From Rhizophagus irregularis (lineage: Eukaryota > Glomeromycota > Glomeromycetes > Glomerales > Glomeraceae), in the NCBI RefSeq assembly GCF_026210795.1, contig NC_089450.1, positions 3,286,001-3,350,000 of the forward strand: a stretch of 64,000 nucleotides of DNA, in the 5' to 3' direction. Every line of letters starts with the position of its first letter. The first letter of the stretch is position 1. The translations under genes were made by a program, and so were the position numbers. The notes beneath the pieces are model-generated. The model did not search any database. It had not been told where the DNA came from and saw only the letters and a list, made by a program, of their open reading frames with translations. Positions 8,739 to 20,121 of this stretch are shown piece after piece.

Positions 8739-11576
8739 ATGTTAATAAATTGTTTCGTCCTAGGTACTGAAACTATTTTCTCAATCCCTTTAAGCGACGA
8801 AGTTTTTATTAGTAAAGTTAAGTACCTCACAAAATCGTTAACTTTCGATATCCTCAAGAAGTATATCTGGGAACGGGAAAATAATATTCTTAAAGACCTT
8901 ACTAATGACGCTTCCAAACTGAATCTTTGGTATGTTGATGTTGAAGAAGTTGTTGATGTTTTTACTGAAGACGATATTGTACGAAAACTTGGAGGAAAAA
9001 AAATGAGTCCTCAATATCTGTTTAGAAACTATTTTAATGGTCAACTTCCAGAGGGGAAAATCCATATCATCATAACTGGTAAAGTGTCTCCCAATGGTTT
9101 ACTTTTCGAACAAGAAATTCGCAATAACAAAATATTGATTTGGTTTTTTAATTGTTATTAGCTACTGGAAAAAAACGATCCGCAGATCCAGGTCTATTTT
9201 TGCCACTAAAAAATCGCTCAAATATCACTTTCATTACTAACGGTCAATGACATTCATCTTTTTCAAACTATAGAACCCATTGAATCAAAAAAGCGATTAA
9301 GATCTGTCATTAATTTTGATGAATTTAAAGATTTGATTGCAGACATTAAAAATCATGTCACTATTGCTTCTCCCCCAAAACTTTATCCCAAAACTGCAAA
9401 AGATATTGCTGGCCGTTTCTCTAAAGATAGATCCTGCATACCAATCAGTGGTGGAAACTTACCAGACATGCGCTTGGATGAAACGTTATCTACTGCAATG
9501 GGTAATAAGCTTATCAAATTATTTGAAAATAATGAGACAGCTTTCCATCTGCTTTATGCAGTTTCCGGTGCTGGAAAGACAAGATCCATTTTCGAAATGG
9601 CCATGCACAACAAGTTCTTCGTAATATATATGGAGTGTCGAGGATCAATGGATGAAGATAGAGCCTTTTTAGATCCAACACATGATATTAACTTCGCAGA
9701 ACTTGACGAAAGAATAACTGAAATTCTATCTCTATCTGAGAATGAATTTAGATCGAAAGCAAAGTGCCTCATTGCTTTAGAATTTACTGCACGAGTTTTT
9801 TATCTTATCCTCCTTCTTGAAAGGAATGAAGGTCTTACACCACGCGACCATCTTCTCGCGCAGATTGGTGGTGGGCAAACATGCATTGCAATGATTAAAA
9901 CGTATTTAAAATCCTTTAAAACTGCTGAATTAGAATCAGTTTTGAGGATTATTACTTGGTAAATGATCTATTAATGTCTTTGTTTTTGCATTGTAGATAT
10001 TCCATTAATCATGAATAATTTAATTATTATACAACAGAAAGGATATAACAAACGAGTTGTATTTGCCATTGATGAGGCTAGTGCAGCTTCAACACTTTTC
10101 TACCCACGCTTTGCCAACTCTAGAGGACATGATAGTGGTCTATTAACACCATTGGTAATGTTTCTTGACAATTTCCAAGTTCCAATCATAATTGCTGGCA
10201 CATCTTTTTCGCTTGAATATGGAAAAAGCAATAGTGATATTGGCAAGGGGAAAACTCCCGATTATCTTATTGATTTTGAAATGTTAACGGTTGAAAATAT
10301 AGAATCTTACCTAGAACGTTTTTTGAGCTTATCTGATTGTAATCTCAAGGATATTGTAGAGCTTAAATATCTTGCTGGCCGTCCTCGTTTTGCTGCTCGT
10401 ATTGTATTGGAAGTTATACGTTTGGAAAAGAATGGTAACGGATTTATAAGCAAACAGGATGTACTTAAAGAGGCTATTAAACAAACAATAAATGTGATTA
10501 GCGGTCAACTTGAATTCAAGTTTAGCGAAATTGTCGAAAAAAAAAACCCATATGATATTGTTGATTTTCATGCCTGGAAAAATATCATGGAAACACTTTT
10601 TGTTAATTGCTGGTTCTTTGGTAGCTATATGGCTAGTTATGAGATTAATGATCATAAAATATTTTTAATTGAAAATGGTATTGCACATTTGTTGAAAAAT
10701 AATAAGTCATTCTTGGCGATTGATGAACCCTTATCAGTTGATGCTGTTAAAAAAGTACTTTTACCTATATATAAAAGACCAGATGTAGCAATACTTCAAA
10801 AGCTAATTGCAGAATTAAAACGAAATGCAACTAAAAAATCAGATACTTCAAAAGGTGCTACATGGCAATATCTTGCCCAGGCAGGATTAATGAATTTCAA
10901 TGAAAAGACAGTTGCTAATTTTGTTCATACTATTTATGGTGATGATATAGTATTTGAAATTGGAGGAATTAAGAAAATGAATTTACCTGAATGGACAAAT
11001 AAAGCGATTATCAAAATTGAATCCTATGGGGATCTAAAAAAACTCTCTTGGAAATTGCATGATAAGTTTGAAGACGATGTGAAGTTGATTGAAATGCTTC
11101 TAGGAAATCCAACAAACCGGGTGTACATGCTTAACCCCAATCCCATAATGCGTCCATATGGTGTCTACATTGGCAACAATATTGACCACATTGATGATTA
11201 TTGGACCCTACTAATTAGTGTCAAAATTTATGAAGGTTTGTTTTCAGGAAAAAGTGTTGGTAATAATAAAAGGACAACAGATTGGAATTATGTTTATTAT
11301 GAGGATGATGAAGATGAAAATACTCATCAAATAAAAAAGCATGTTATTCGAAGAAAGCTTGACACTATGCGTAATAAGTATGTACATCAGGGATCCATTC
11401 GCATACATTTTATTCTTCCTGGACTAGCAGAAGGTAGAAATAAGTCAGAAGATCAAGGTGGTTGCCGGGTAGAAGGGAACGATATTATCATGTATATAGA
11501 TCAAAATTTGTTAAATAAGTACTTTCGGGACTCACAATATGTAGATGTGATAAATAATATTTTTGAAAGAAACTAA
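8739..11576 (+). CDS. Crinkler (CRN)-type protein: ubiquitin-like header, P-loop NTPase, putative nuclease tail; possible frameshift
   Basis: Exons inferred: 8739-9078, 9162-9191, 9274-9958 and 9997-11576. The first two junctions keep the reading frame. The header (from MLINCFVLG, with LNLWYVDVEE and IHIIITGK) matches the CRN N-terminal ubiquitin-like domain and is followed by a basic hinge (TGKKRSADP). Walker A AVSGAGKT lies near residue 220; Walker B VVFAIDEA starts the last exon, followed by LAGRPRF, typical of CRN NTPases. The tail has RPYGVYIG then LLISVKIYEG, resembling a PD-(D/E)xK nuclease fold, but with Tyr where RPD is usual. Intron 1 (GTAAAG donor) is 83 nt. Intron 2 (82 nt) has a weak GTCTAT donor and a TACTAAC branch site. 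The only candidate third intron is just 38 nt and leaves the last exon one base out of frame, so this copy may be broken or spliced differently. CRN proteins in fungi are candidate nuclear effectors or conflict proteins. Confidence 0.8.
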
Positions 11577-13095
11577 AACTGACGGAATATGTACTTTGTT
11601 TCAATTAGTGCTAGCTCAAGAAGCCGGCGAAAGTATTGGTTTGGCTCGAAATTCGAAACACTAGTTTTAATTATAACATAATAACATTCTTTATATCAGT
11701 CAATATGAATTTGTTTTTTTTAATATCATAAACTAAGATTTGTAAAATAGTAAACAAAAAAAGTCTAATAAAAGCATAATTACTGTATGTGAAATCATGT
11801 GTGCCTTCATTGCATCAGACCACATTTGTCAAGAGAAACTTTTTATTAATACAGTGATAAAAAATAAAGTTGTGGTCACCCTGATACATGATGTCTATGC
11901 TCATATACATGACTAATGACCTTATCCACCTATTTTTTTGAACCATAATTTGACTTTCCTGTGATATTGCTTAATGATTTACCCTTTTTATTTCCCTCAA
12001 TTCCTTCCCACTTTGCAAATCTTCTACCAGCTTCCGTGCCATATGACCAAGCCGATCATTTATACAATCCTAATAAAATTTTGCTTATTCCTAATTAGCC
12101 AGGAGATAAGTAATACGATGAACCATATTATATTATTTTATAATAACATAAACATAATAGAGCTTTATAACTTTTTTGGTTTGATAGAAATAATAGTTAT
12201 ATACTGTATATTATTATTATTGTTCAGCTGTAATAAACTTTTCAATAATATTATATTACGTGGACATGTGATTGGTGATCAGCTAATAAATCATCTGTTT
12301 TTACCCACTTCAATGGTACAATCTGGCGATCAAATACCCACTTGATTTGCCAAAAAAAATACTTGAGTTTTTCAAGCATAAGACTTTTGTCGGACACACT
12401 CTCATTGATGGAAAAAGTAAATGGTATTCGCGAACTCAATAATACCTATACATTCCCATTATCATTGTCATTGCATTCGCCAGTAGTGACTAACTTAATT
12501 ATGACCCAGTCGACTGTTTTATACTTTGTGCTTGAATTTCTATTTTAGTTGTATTTTCATTTAGTTTCCTTTTTTGTCGATTCAACTTTATCATTTGATC
12601 CTTTTTATTTTTGACTTCATTTATTTGATCCTTTATCTTTCTTATGTTTAATTTTTGATCCTTGTTTTGCATTTTCAGTTCAGTTTTTCCATTTGTTTTT
12701 AGGATAATTTGCTAAAAAATATTTCAAGCCGATTTAGTATAATTTTTCATTTTATAATTCGATAATTAAATTTTCAAACCATTTTTGTATAAATAACAAA
12801 ATTATTTTTCATTTATACATAAACTAATAATAAATTTATTCAATAAGTGATAATTTAATTTGGCATTAAATTCATATACTTTATGTTAAATCTTAATTGC
12901 ATCAAAATAGTTACTGGATAGTTAGAAATAAAACTAATTTACATAAATTGAACAGCCAATAGCAAACCAATTTTTAATTTATTATTATTAAACCAATATA
13001 TTACATACAAAACCCATAAACAATAACTAGTAAAAAAAATAGTTTAATAAAATAATTTTAAATTAAACTAAATTCTTTGATTCTCATAAAAAAAA
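11577..13095. other. Intergenic with possible retroelement relic
   Basis: Mostly AT-rich. A minus-strand frame at 12251-12439 is described separately. Around 12560-12665 the phrase ttgatcctttat recurs about four times as a loose short repeat. Plus-strand frames at 11974-12345 and 12342-12548 are hydrophobic and compositionally poor and are not credited. Confidence 0.45.
12251..12439 (-). pseudogene. Possible Ty1/copia RNase H C-terminal relic
   Basis: The frame contains IKWVFDRQIVPLKWVKTDDLLAD. This resembles the end of copia-type RNase H domains, where a segment like I.VRYHFIR is followed by a hydrophobic strand and T.(D/E)(D/E)(M/L).AD. Only about 35 residues are similar and nothing upstream or downstream in the window continues the element. 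Chance similarity cannot be excluded. Confidence 0.3.
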
Positions 13096-14932
13096 TCATT
13101 TAGTATTATTATTTTCTTCTTCTTGATTAATTTCGTCAAGGTCTACAAAATAAGCAAATTACTAAGTATTAGCAAAATAAAGAACTAAAGAATAAATATC
13201 TTACCTAATTCGTCTAATTGACAATCAAAACATTCTGAATCTATAAATCAATTAACATGATATTAGAACAATATAAAAATTTATTAAGTACAGTATATTG
13301 ATTGCAAATAAAAATAATTACTTACGTAATGCTGTTTTAGTAACATTTATTAAAAAAATAAAGTTATTAGTAATGTAAACATTTTTTTGGTTGCCAAAGT
13401 AAAGTTAAATTAAATTACCTGAATTTACTGGTTCTGAAAGATTTTTGAAACTTAAAAGTCTACTAGTATAGATTGCCTGTGGGTGTATTTGAATGTTATT
13501 GGATCTTTTTTCACTTGTTCTGTTTAATTTGATCTTATCATTATATTCATTTTCTTGAGAATAAATATCACTTTGAAATAATTTTTGACGTAATTCTTTA
13601 GCAGTTGGTCTGTTTTCTGCTTTAGCATCCCAACATTTAGTAATCAATTCTGCAAGTAATTTTGGTGTATATTTAAAAATATTTGGTCTAAGTCCTTTAC
13701 ATATTTTAATAGCTAAAGCATGATTATGAGGGATATTATTATAAGGAGTTTCTTCAGATATATATTCATTCATCATTATTCCAAATGAATAAATATCAGA
13801 TGCTTTTGTATATTTATATCCACGTAAAACTTCTGGTGCCATATAAGGTAATACTCCATAAATTCCTTCTTGTTTAACTGATTGCTTTTCATTATTTGCT
13901 GGTTGGCACATTCCTAAATCACTTATAAGTGGAAATGAATCATTATGTAATATATTGCCTAAATGAAAATCTTTATGAACTTTTCTGGCATTATGAATAT
14001 CTAGAAGTCCTCTTGCAATTTCTTGTAATATATCAATTTTTGAATAATAATCTGATTCATTATTGAGATAGTAATTTCTCAAATTTCCATCTTTACAATA
14101 TTCCAAAACCATTATATAATCTTTGGTATTTGGATCTTGAGTTATTCCATAACATTGAATAACATCCCAAAGATAAATCTGAAGATGAGTTTTAATCTAA
14201 TAAAAATATTGAAAGTGAAAATTTTAATAATATATAAGTAATACATAAATAAAAATAAAAATAAATAGATTACATTTCTTATTTTAATTACCTCATTTAA
14301 AAATTCTGTACTTACACAAGAAGAATTGTCCAAACTTTTTAATGCAACTTTTGTATTACTAATCCTATCCCATTTTTGATTTTCAATATCCCAAGAATAA
14401 ATATTTCCTTCAAGCCATTCTGCTGAATAAATTTTACCAAATCCACCTCTGGTAATATAAGTAATATCTTTAAAATTTTCAAAAGGTATCCATTCAATAT
14501 ATTTTTTACAATGCACAGCATTAAGTTGTGATTGTTGTATAAATTCATCAATATCTTTATTTCCACCAGTCCAATTTTTAAAGTTATCCTTAAATCTTTT
14601 AGAATTACAAGGTTGACACCAATCTTGTCCTGTGCCAGGTTCATTACATTCTCCACATATTCCATATGCTTGTTTTCTTTTTCCTAAATCTTCCATATAA
14701 ACTATTTTATCACCTACCTCTTCTGCTGATTCAGTAGTTGAACCAATAGTAGAAATTGTAACATGATACTTTTAAAATAAATGATTTAAAAAAACATTAT
14801 TATTCAAATTAAAAATTTAATAATGTTATATTATTAATTAAAACGGAATTGTTTTACCTGATATTTATCAAAATTAACTTCTTTCCATAAATTTCTTTTA
14901 TTTTCTTTAGAATTCATTTTTGATATTTCCAT
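13096..14932 (-). CDS. Tyrosine-kinase-like protein kinase with N-terminal cysteine cluster
   Basis: Six exons are inferred, all in phase: 14932-14858, 14768-14292, 14196-13419, 13331-13326, 13240-13205 and 13142-13096, giving about 472 residues. Introns have GTAAAA, GTAATT, GTAATT, GTAAGT and GTAAGA donors and AG acceptors. A CGEC...WCQPC cluster (residues about 63-79) may bind zinc. The kinase domain shows a glycine loop RGGFGKIY (about 132), the VALK lysine (about 169), catalytic HKDFHLGN (about 258; HKD instead of HRD), DLG instead of DFG (about 277), MAPE (about 304), a DIYSFGI helix F segment and CWDAKAENRP near the end. The tail SECFDCQLDELDLDEINQEEEN is acidic and ends in a short asparagine run. 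Such kinases are massively expanded in Rhizophagus; substrates are unknown. The metal-binding Asp is kept and so is Lys, so activity is plausible. The 6-nt exon can be skipped without losing frame. Confidence 0.85.
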
Positions 14933-15257
14933 ACTAAATTAATTTGTATTGTATATATGTAGATTACAAATTACTTAGTAAATTCAAAAATAATGTGAAC
15001 TATATAATAAAATGAAACGACTGAAACTTAAAAAAATATGCGGAGTTCAGATAAATTCATTTAACAAATAAGCCCCTGTGTAGCATGTAACATTCAAAAT
15101 TTTGAAAATAAAATACTTTGTTACGCAATTGATCAGCATAAAAGAAAAAAGGAAATTTTCAATAAACAAGAGAGGTCATTTTCATGTAAAGATGATCATC
15201 AGTCCTACCGGTCCTACTCAGTTCTAGGACTGTTCGGTCTTAAGGTTTCTTAATGTA
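14933..15257. other. Kinase promoter region
   Basis: AT-rich sequence between the kinase start and the first MITE. A locally GC-richer patch around 15200-15240 has repeated ggtcct/aggac words; similar words recur near 16190-16270 in inverted sense, which might be remnants of a larger, older element. No gene is seen. Confidence 0.4.
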
Positions 15258-15716
15258 CAGACCCCTACACTAAATTACCGGATTTCATGAAATTTGCTTA
15301 GTAATATTTTGGGCTGCATAAAATTTTATGAGTTCACAATAAAATTTGGCCAAAATTTTTTTATTTGAAAGCCAATTAATTATAATTTTTAAAAATGTAA
15401 TCAGAAATGTTCTATTTTTAAAATGCAAAAAAATATTTATTTGTAAAGTAATGGACAAGATAATTTTATATGTAAAAATGAAAAAAACATAGAAAAATTA
15501 TTGCTTATACTTTGCAATGAGAAAATTTTTTTATATTTTAAAAATTTTTCTTTTTGTTTTAATACTTAATAATTATAATTGATTGGCTTTTAAAAAAAAA
15601 AATTCTGGTTGAATTTTATTAAAAATTCAAAACTTTATGCATCCCGAAAATCATCAATTTTACTATATATTACTAAGTAAATTTCATGAAATCCAGTAAT
15701 TTAGTGTAGGGGTCTG
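15258..15716. mobile_element. Foldback MITE A, 459 bp, TA-flanked
   Basis: The left arm CAGACCCCTACACTAAATTA at 15258 is repeated as reverse complement ending at 15716. Similarity between the arms continues inward for about 130-150 bases (through gatttcatgaaattt, cttagtaatat, gcataaa, aattataattttt). TA is present on both sides (15256-15257 and 15717-15718). There is no coding capacity. Long arms, CAG start and TA target site suggest a non-autonomous Tc1/mariner-pogo-type element. Confidence 0.75.
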
Positions 15717-15718
15717 TA

Positions 15719-15838
15719 CAGTAAGGGTATATGATATTAACATACAAACTGGCCAGAATTAATATTAACGCTATCATGTGTAGGTGCATAACTCCTAAAC
15801 TCGGGCCAGTTTGTACGTTAAAATTGTACACCCCACTG
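15719..15838. mobile_element. MITE B, copy 1 (120 bp)
   Basis: The ends CAGTAAGGGTATATGATATT and its diverged reverse complement (...TTGTACACCCCACTG) frame a core with ggccagaattaatattaac. It matches the better preserved copy at 40662-40779 along its length. The left TA is shared with the right end of MITE A, so the two elements abut. The right flank now reads AA, probably a mutated TA. Confidence 0.7.
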
Positions 15839-16899
15839 AATGACAGAACGTTAAGGAAGCAAATTTTAAAGAACTTGAAAACATTCAGCAAAGCTCAAAA
15901 TAAGATAAATTATACCACCATTCTCAGAATATTACTCCAAAATTAGCATATGATTTTTATTTTATATCAAGCTTTACTGAATATTTCAGAGTTCTTTAAG
16001 ATTTGTTAAGTGTTCCAACCTTTTTGAAATCAGCTGTAATTCAGGCCGAACTCATAGTTCCGGTCAGAATTACAAGTGTAACACAAAAACTTTGTGTCAC
16101 AATTCCAGAACAGCATTATACGGGATCACGTGATTTATATATTTAGCAATTCAGGCTGACACTATGTATCTGGCCGGAATTAGCCCAGGACGTGGTCCTA
16201 CACGAAACTGTCGAAACTGGTCCATCTTTTTGGGATGAAGGACCTGTAAGACCACAGTTTTCTAGGACCAGTGACTATCCTTATTTTCATGGGGGAGCTT
16301 GACATGCTTTTAAAAGATCTTTTAAGTGAAAGTTATTGTAAAAAAAAATGACTTCAATTTATAAATATACAAATTGTTTATAAACAAGCTTCGTTAAAAT
16401 AAATAAATTTTTTAAATCTATCTTTTTCTTAAATAAAATGAATACACAAATAATGTTTTCTATTTATAATGAGTAAATTAAGTATAAAGAAATGGCAGAT
16501 TTCGGTTTATTATAAATTATAATAGCAAAATAGTAAAAATTTAAGGGAATTGCTAAACCTGGGTTTTTTTTCAAAATCACATGATGTACAATATATAGAG
16601 TAAATTTATTAATCGGCTGATGCTGATTTTTTTAACTTGGCTAATTTTTGATCAGCTAAACTTAAAATTTTATTGCAATAGATATTTTAAAAAAAAATTT
16701 TTGCAAACATATTTATTCAAAATAATCTTATCTAACGAAATTTTATTTGCAAATATTAAATTTAAGTCACACATTAACGATTTTGAAGAAAAAAATCACT
16801 GTATTTTTAATGAAGTGATACAAATAAAAGAAACAATAACAATAAATAAAAAGATAAGTAAATTACAATAATCAAGGAAAAAGATGCTAATAAAAATAT
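15839..16899. other. Intergenic, AT-rich with repeat scraps
   Basis: The sequence gaaatcagctgtaa at 16027-16040 equals the right terminus of MITE F (34039-34253), but no matching left end is seen, so it is a remnant at most. ggccggaatta occurs at 16172-16182. Plus-strand frames here are AT-driven and not credited. Confidence 0.4.
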
Positions 16900-17215
16900 G
16901 AAATAACAATGGAGTAATGGAAAGTAATAGAAGATGAAAGGGAGTAAAAAAGAGTATTGAGAAGTGATAGGAAACAAAAAGGAGAAATAGGGCATGATGG
17001 TAGATGAAGAGGAGTGATGGGAGACGAAAAGGAACGATGGGAGACAAAAAGAAATGATGGGAAGTAAACAGGAGAGAAAAAGAGATAATGGAAAATGAAA
17101 AGATGTAATAGAAATAATGGAGACGAAAAGTATGGAATAATGAGAAGTAATAGGAGGTGAAAAATAATGAGAGTCAAAAAATAAAAAAATGATCATAATA
17201 GGAGGTTGGGTAGCA
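16900..17215. repeat. Purine-rich minisatellite, ~25-bp degenerate units
   Basis: On the plus strand nearly all bases are A or G, with recurring words like gatgggagacgaaaagga, gaagtaatagga and ataatgg at intervals of roughly 25 bases. The opposite strand gives long serine/leucine/phenylalanine frames that are artefacts of this composition. It lies directly beside the exon end of the unrecognised gene at 17271. Confidence 0.65.
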
Positions 17216-17270
17216 AAAGATAGTAATGATAGATAACCAAGTAAAAAATAAAATCATGAAGTAAAAATAC

Positions 17271-17879
17271 CATTTCTCCAAGTTTTTTGCCACTCAACAT
17301 AATTCTCCAGTCTACATAATAGGGTGCTACTGGGTATTTAAAACTTAAACTTTGAAGTACTTGAGCGAGTAATGATAAGATTGAACGATTATTACTCAGC
17401 GGAAGAGTAAATTTTGCTATTATTAAATTTTCTGGCGTAATATTTAATGCAACTTTAAGTAATTCTTTAGTTCTTCGTATAATCTCTTGAAACCAAGTCT
17501 CATCATCACGTAAACAATGTAATGTGTCACACAAGTAAATTGACAAGTAATCATTATTATAATTTCGTTTTTTAATAGCATCACCATCTTTGCTAATTTG
17601 GAGTTGATTGGAAATTGGATGTGTATTTGTTATCGATGCTCTCTTGCATAATCTGGTTATTTTTCTATGAATTTCAGCAAATTTTGGTAAAGAATTATAG
17701 ATTCTATCTCAAAGCTCTTTACTTCAACGCATTTTTGAAAGACAAACTTGTTCAAAAACCGCCACCCATGAACGTAAATGTAACTCGAATCGGCTATACT
17801 TTGGTTTGCGTAATAGTCGAATGGTGTTGGATCCGCTGAAACGATCAAAGTATCTCGAAGAACTTGAGGTGAAAATTCA
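17271..17879 (-). pseudogene. Unrecognised multi-exon gene or its decaying copy
   Basis: Two overlapping open frames look coding. The upstream one reads NEFSPQVLRDTLIVSADPTP and on through YIYVHGWRFLNKF. The downstream one reads RIYNSLPKFAEIHRKITRL and on through LSIYLCDTLHCLRDDETWF and YVDWRIMLSGKKLGEM, then reaches a donor-like GTATTT at 17270. The frames differ by one base near 17710, just after KSFE, where the upstream frame turns implausible and the downstream one becomes natural, so a one-base deletion is likely. No start codon is clear at the upstream end, so a 5' exon may be missing. Composition (W, C, D, R residues) is unlike the surrounding AT-driven frames. No family is recognised. 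Confidence 0.5.
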
Positions 17880-20121
17880 TTTTGAAAAAAAGTAATTTAA
17901 GAGCGTATATAAATGTTTTGGTTTAATCAAATTTTTTAAAAGTTCTTCTACTTTATCATTGGAGTAGTAATTCATTCTCTTCTAATTTGAGAAAGACGCA
18001 CATGTGGCGGATAGTGCGTGACGAGTAGGATTTTGTTACTAAAAAAATTTCCAAGTTCCCCAGATACTTATGAAAAATGGAAACAAGGAAGGGTGACGCC
18101 GATGATGAAAAATGTCAAGTGATTTTTCGGGACTTTTTTTTCAGGTTACGCTGGGAAAATCGATCGAGAACGAAAACTTTATCTGATTTCATCAAACCAT
18201 AATTTAATAATACTTTTTTAACCTAAAATTTAATAAATATAACTTTGTAATATTGATATAATATTTGTCATGAGATCTCCCTTCTGAATTTAAATTGTAC
18301 ATAATCAATTAAGCATAAAAAGTATCTATATTGTACAATTAATTGAATATAAACTAGTTGTCATATATATTTATAAAATATGGACAGTATCAATAAAACA
18401 TTAATTAATATTTGTTGACTCTTGAATACTTTATAAATATATTTATAATCATTGAACTAGTAAAAATTTTTGGTTTAATTTTATTAAGACACACTCATCT
18501 CTTAAAAATCACTTCTAATGCAAGGTCCTCATAAGATTGTTATATACTGTATATGGGCCGAAATTATTATCATTAACTGAATTGATCACGCAGATTAAAT
18601 TGTGGGTCATAAAAAATGATGGAACAATGACTTGATCGGTCATGTAAGGAGTCAATACCTTTCATTCTATTCCAATCAACTCCCGTATCCGATTGATTCT
18701 GCACATCTAATTTTACGTCTCAATCAATTTATAACAAATTACTAGAGCTCCTATCCGTTATCCATTAAAAAACGAATAGCCAATCTGACTAGAATAATGT
18801 TAAATTTTTCCTTTTTTAGAAATTATTGCTATGCAATCTCTTAAAAAGGACATTTCATTTTTTATGGATAGCTATCGTCAAAAAGGAAATGTTCATCTTA
18901 TCGAGTCATAATTCTGGTTGGAATTATAAATTTTGCCTGAATTACTCCGCAAAAATATTGGGATATTCACGTAATATTATCATAGGCGTTCCAACAAAAG
19001 AATTTTCTATATACATATGCGAGAATTCGAGAAAGTTATTATTATATTTATATATTGTTATATTTTATCGGAAAAGTCATGAGAAGCATCATTATAATTA
19101 ATACTTGAGTAATATTATTATATTCATTTTATTGATATTGAATTACTAAATCATTGAGAGAAATGTGCCCTAAATTTATTTTATCGAATTATAAGAATAT
19201 AATTCAACATCACAATGCAAATATATTTTTCACTTTCTATTTAATTGAAGATATAAGCCACAAGGCAAGGTCTCATCAAATCGTTAAGTGTATTGGGTCG
19301 CATGTTAATAATAAAGTGTAAACTACCTTTCCAATTTTCTGATCAAAAAAAATGAATAATGCGTATATGACATACCAAATATTAAAATCATTTACAAAAA
19401 GTCACAAAATATTAGTGGAATATTCCAGGTCGGCGTAAGGACGATTTATACTAAATTAATTAGCATAAAAATAAAATCACGATTAAAGTTCGGATATCTA
19501 AGACATTTAAGACTCTGCAGTAACTAATGAAGCTCGTATATTTAAATTTTTATGTTGAATTCCCAACCTCGTATACTGTATACTACAATATTTACACCGA
19601 ATGCGTATTTTTTTAAAAAAATTTATTTCAGTTTTAATTGATAAAATACATAATAATAAATGAATAAAATATGATAAAATAATTAAATTTGGTAAAAATA
19701 AAAATTATAGCTTTAACATTTGGGTTCATTTTCGAAATAGTTAAAAATTTTCCCAATCCCTAACAATAAAACGAACATAGAAAAATAAGTGGAAAGAATT
19801 ACTACTTAATAATGATATAAAGTACCATATTTTGCGGTTAGTAAGCACCTCCAGAAAATAGAAGAATTATGGCGATTTTGGCCAGAATTATGAGGATCTT
19901 GGCCAGCATTAAGTGCAAAAAAAGGTGCTTATATACCGCAAAATACGGTATATTTAAAAGGGATCATATCCTAGAAATAAAGATTTTATAATCTAAAATA
20001 ATAGTATTGGCTTAATTTAACAGCTTAGTTAATGGCCAAACTTATTAAAAAAGAATTAAGTAAAATTAAGAATAAAAGAAACATTTATTTCACCTTAAAA
20101 TACATTAATTAAATCTGATTC
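17880..20121. other. Intergenic, AT-rich
   Basis: Holds MITE G (19825-19948). The phrases gcaaggtcctcataagattg (18521) and gcaaggtctcatcaaatcg (19264), each followed by a tgggYcg...ttaata-like stretch, suggest an old diverged duplication about 740 bases apart. The plus-strand frame 18826-19101 is not credited. No gene is seen. Confidence 0.45.
19825..19948. mobile_element. MITE G, 124 bp, TA-flanked
   Basis: Left end CCATATTTTGCGGTTAGTAA and the reverse complement of the right end CCGTATTTTGCGGTATATAA match over about 27 bases, including AAGCACC. TA stands on both sides (19823-19824, 19949-19950). The core contains ggccagaattat and ggccagcatta. Non-coding. Confidence 0.7.

Noticed and set aside
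11974..12345. 123-residue hydrophobic plus-strand frame
   Set aside because: Rich in I, L, F and N as expected from AT-rich DNA; overlaps the better candidate relic on the minus strand; no motif.
16796..17196. Three long minus-strand frames rich in S, L, F, P
   Set aside because: All arise from the purine minisatellite on the other strand.
18826..19101. 91-residue plus-strand frame
   Set aside because: Composition fits AT-rich noise; no splice sites, motif or repeat partner.
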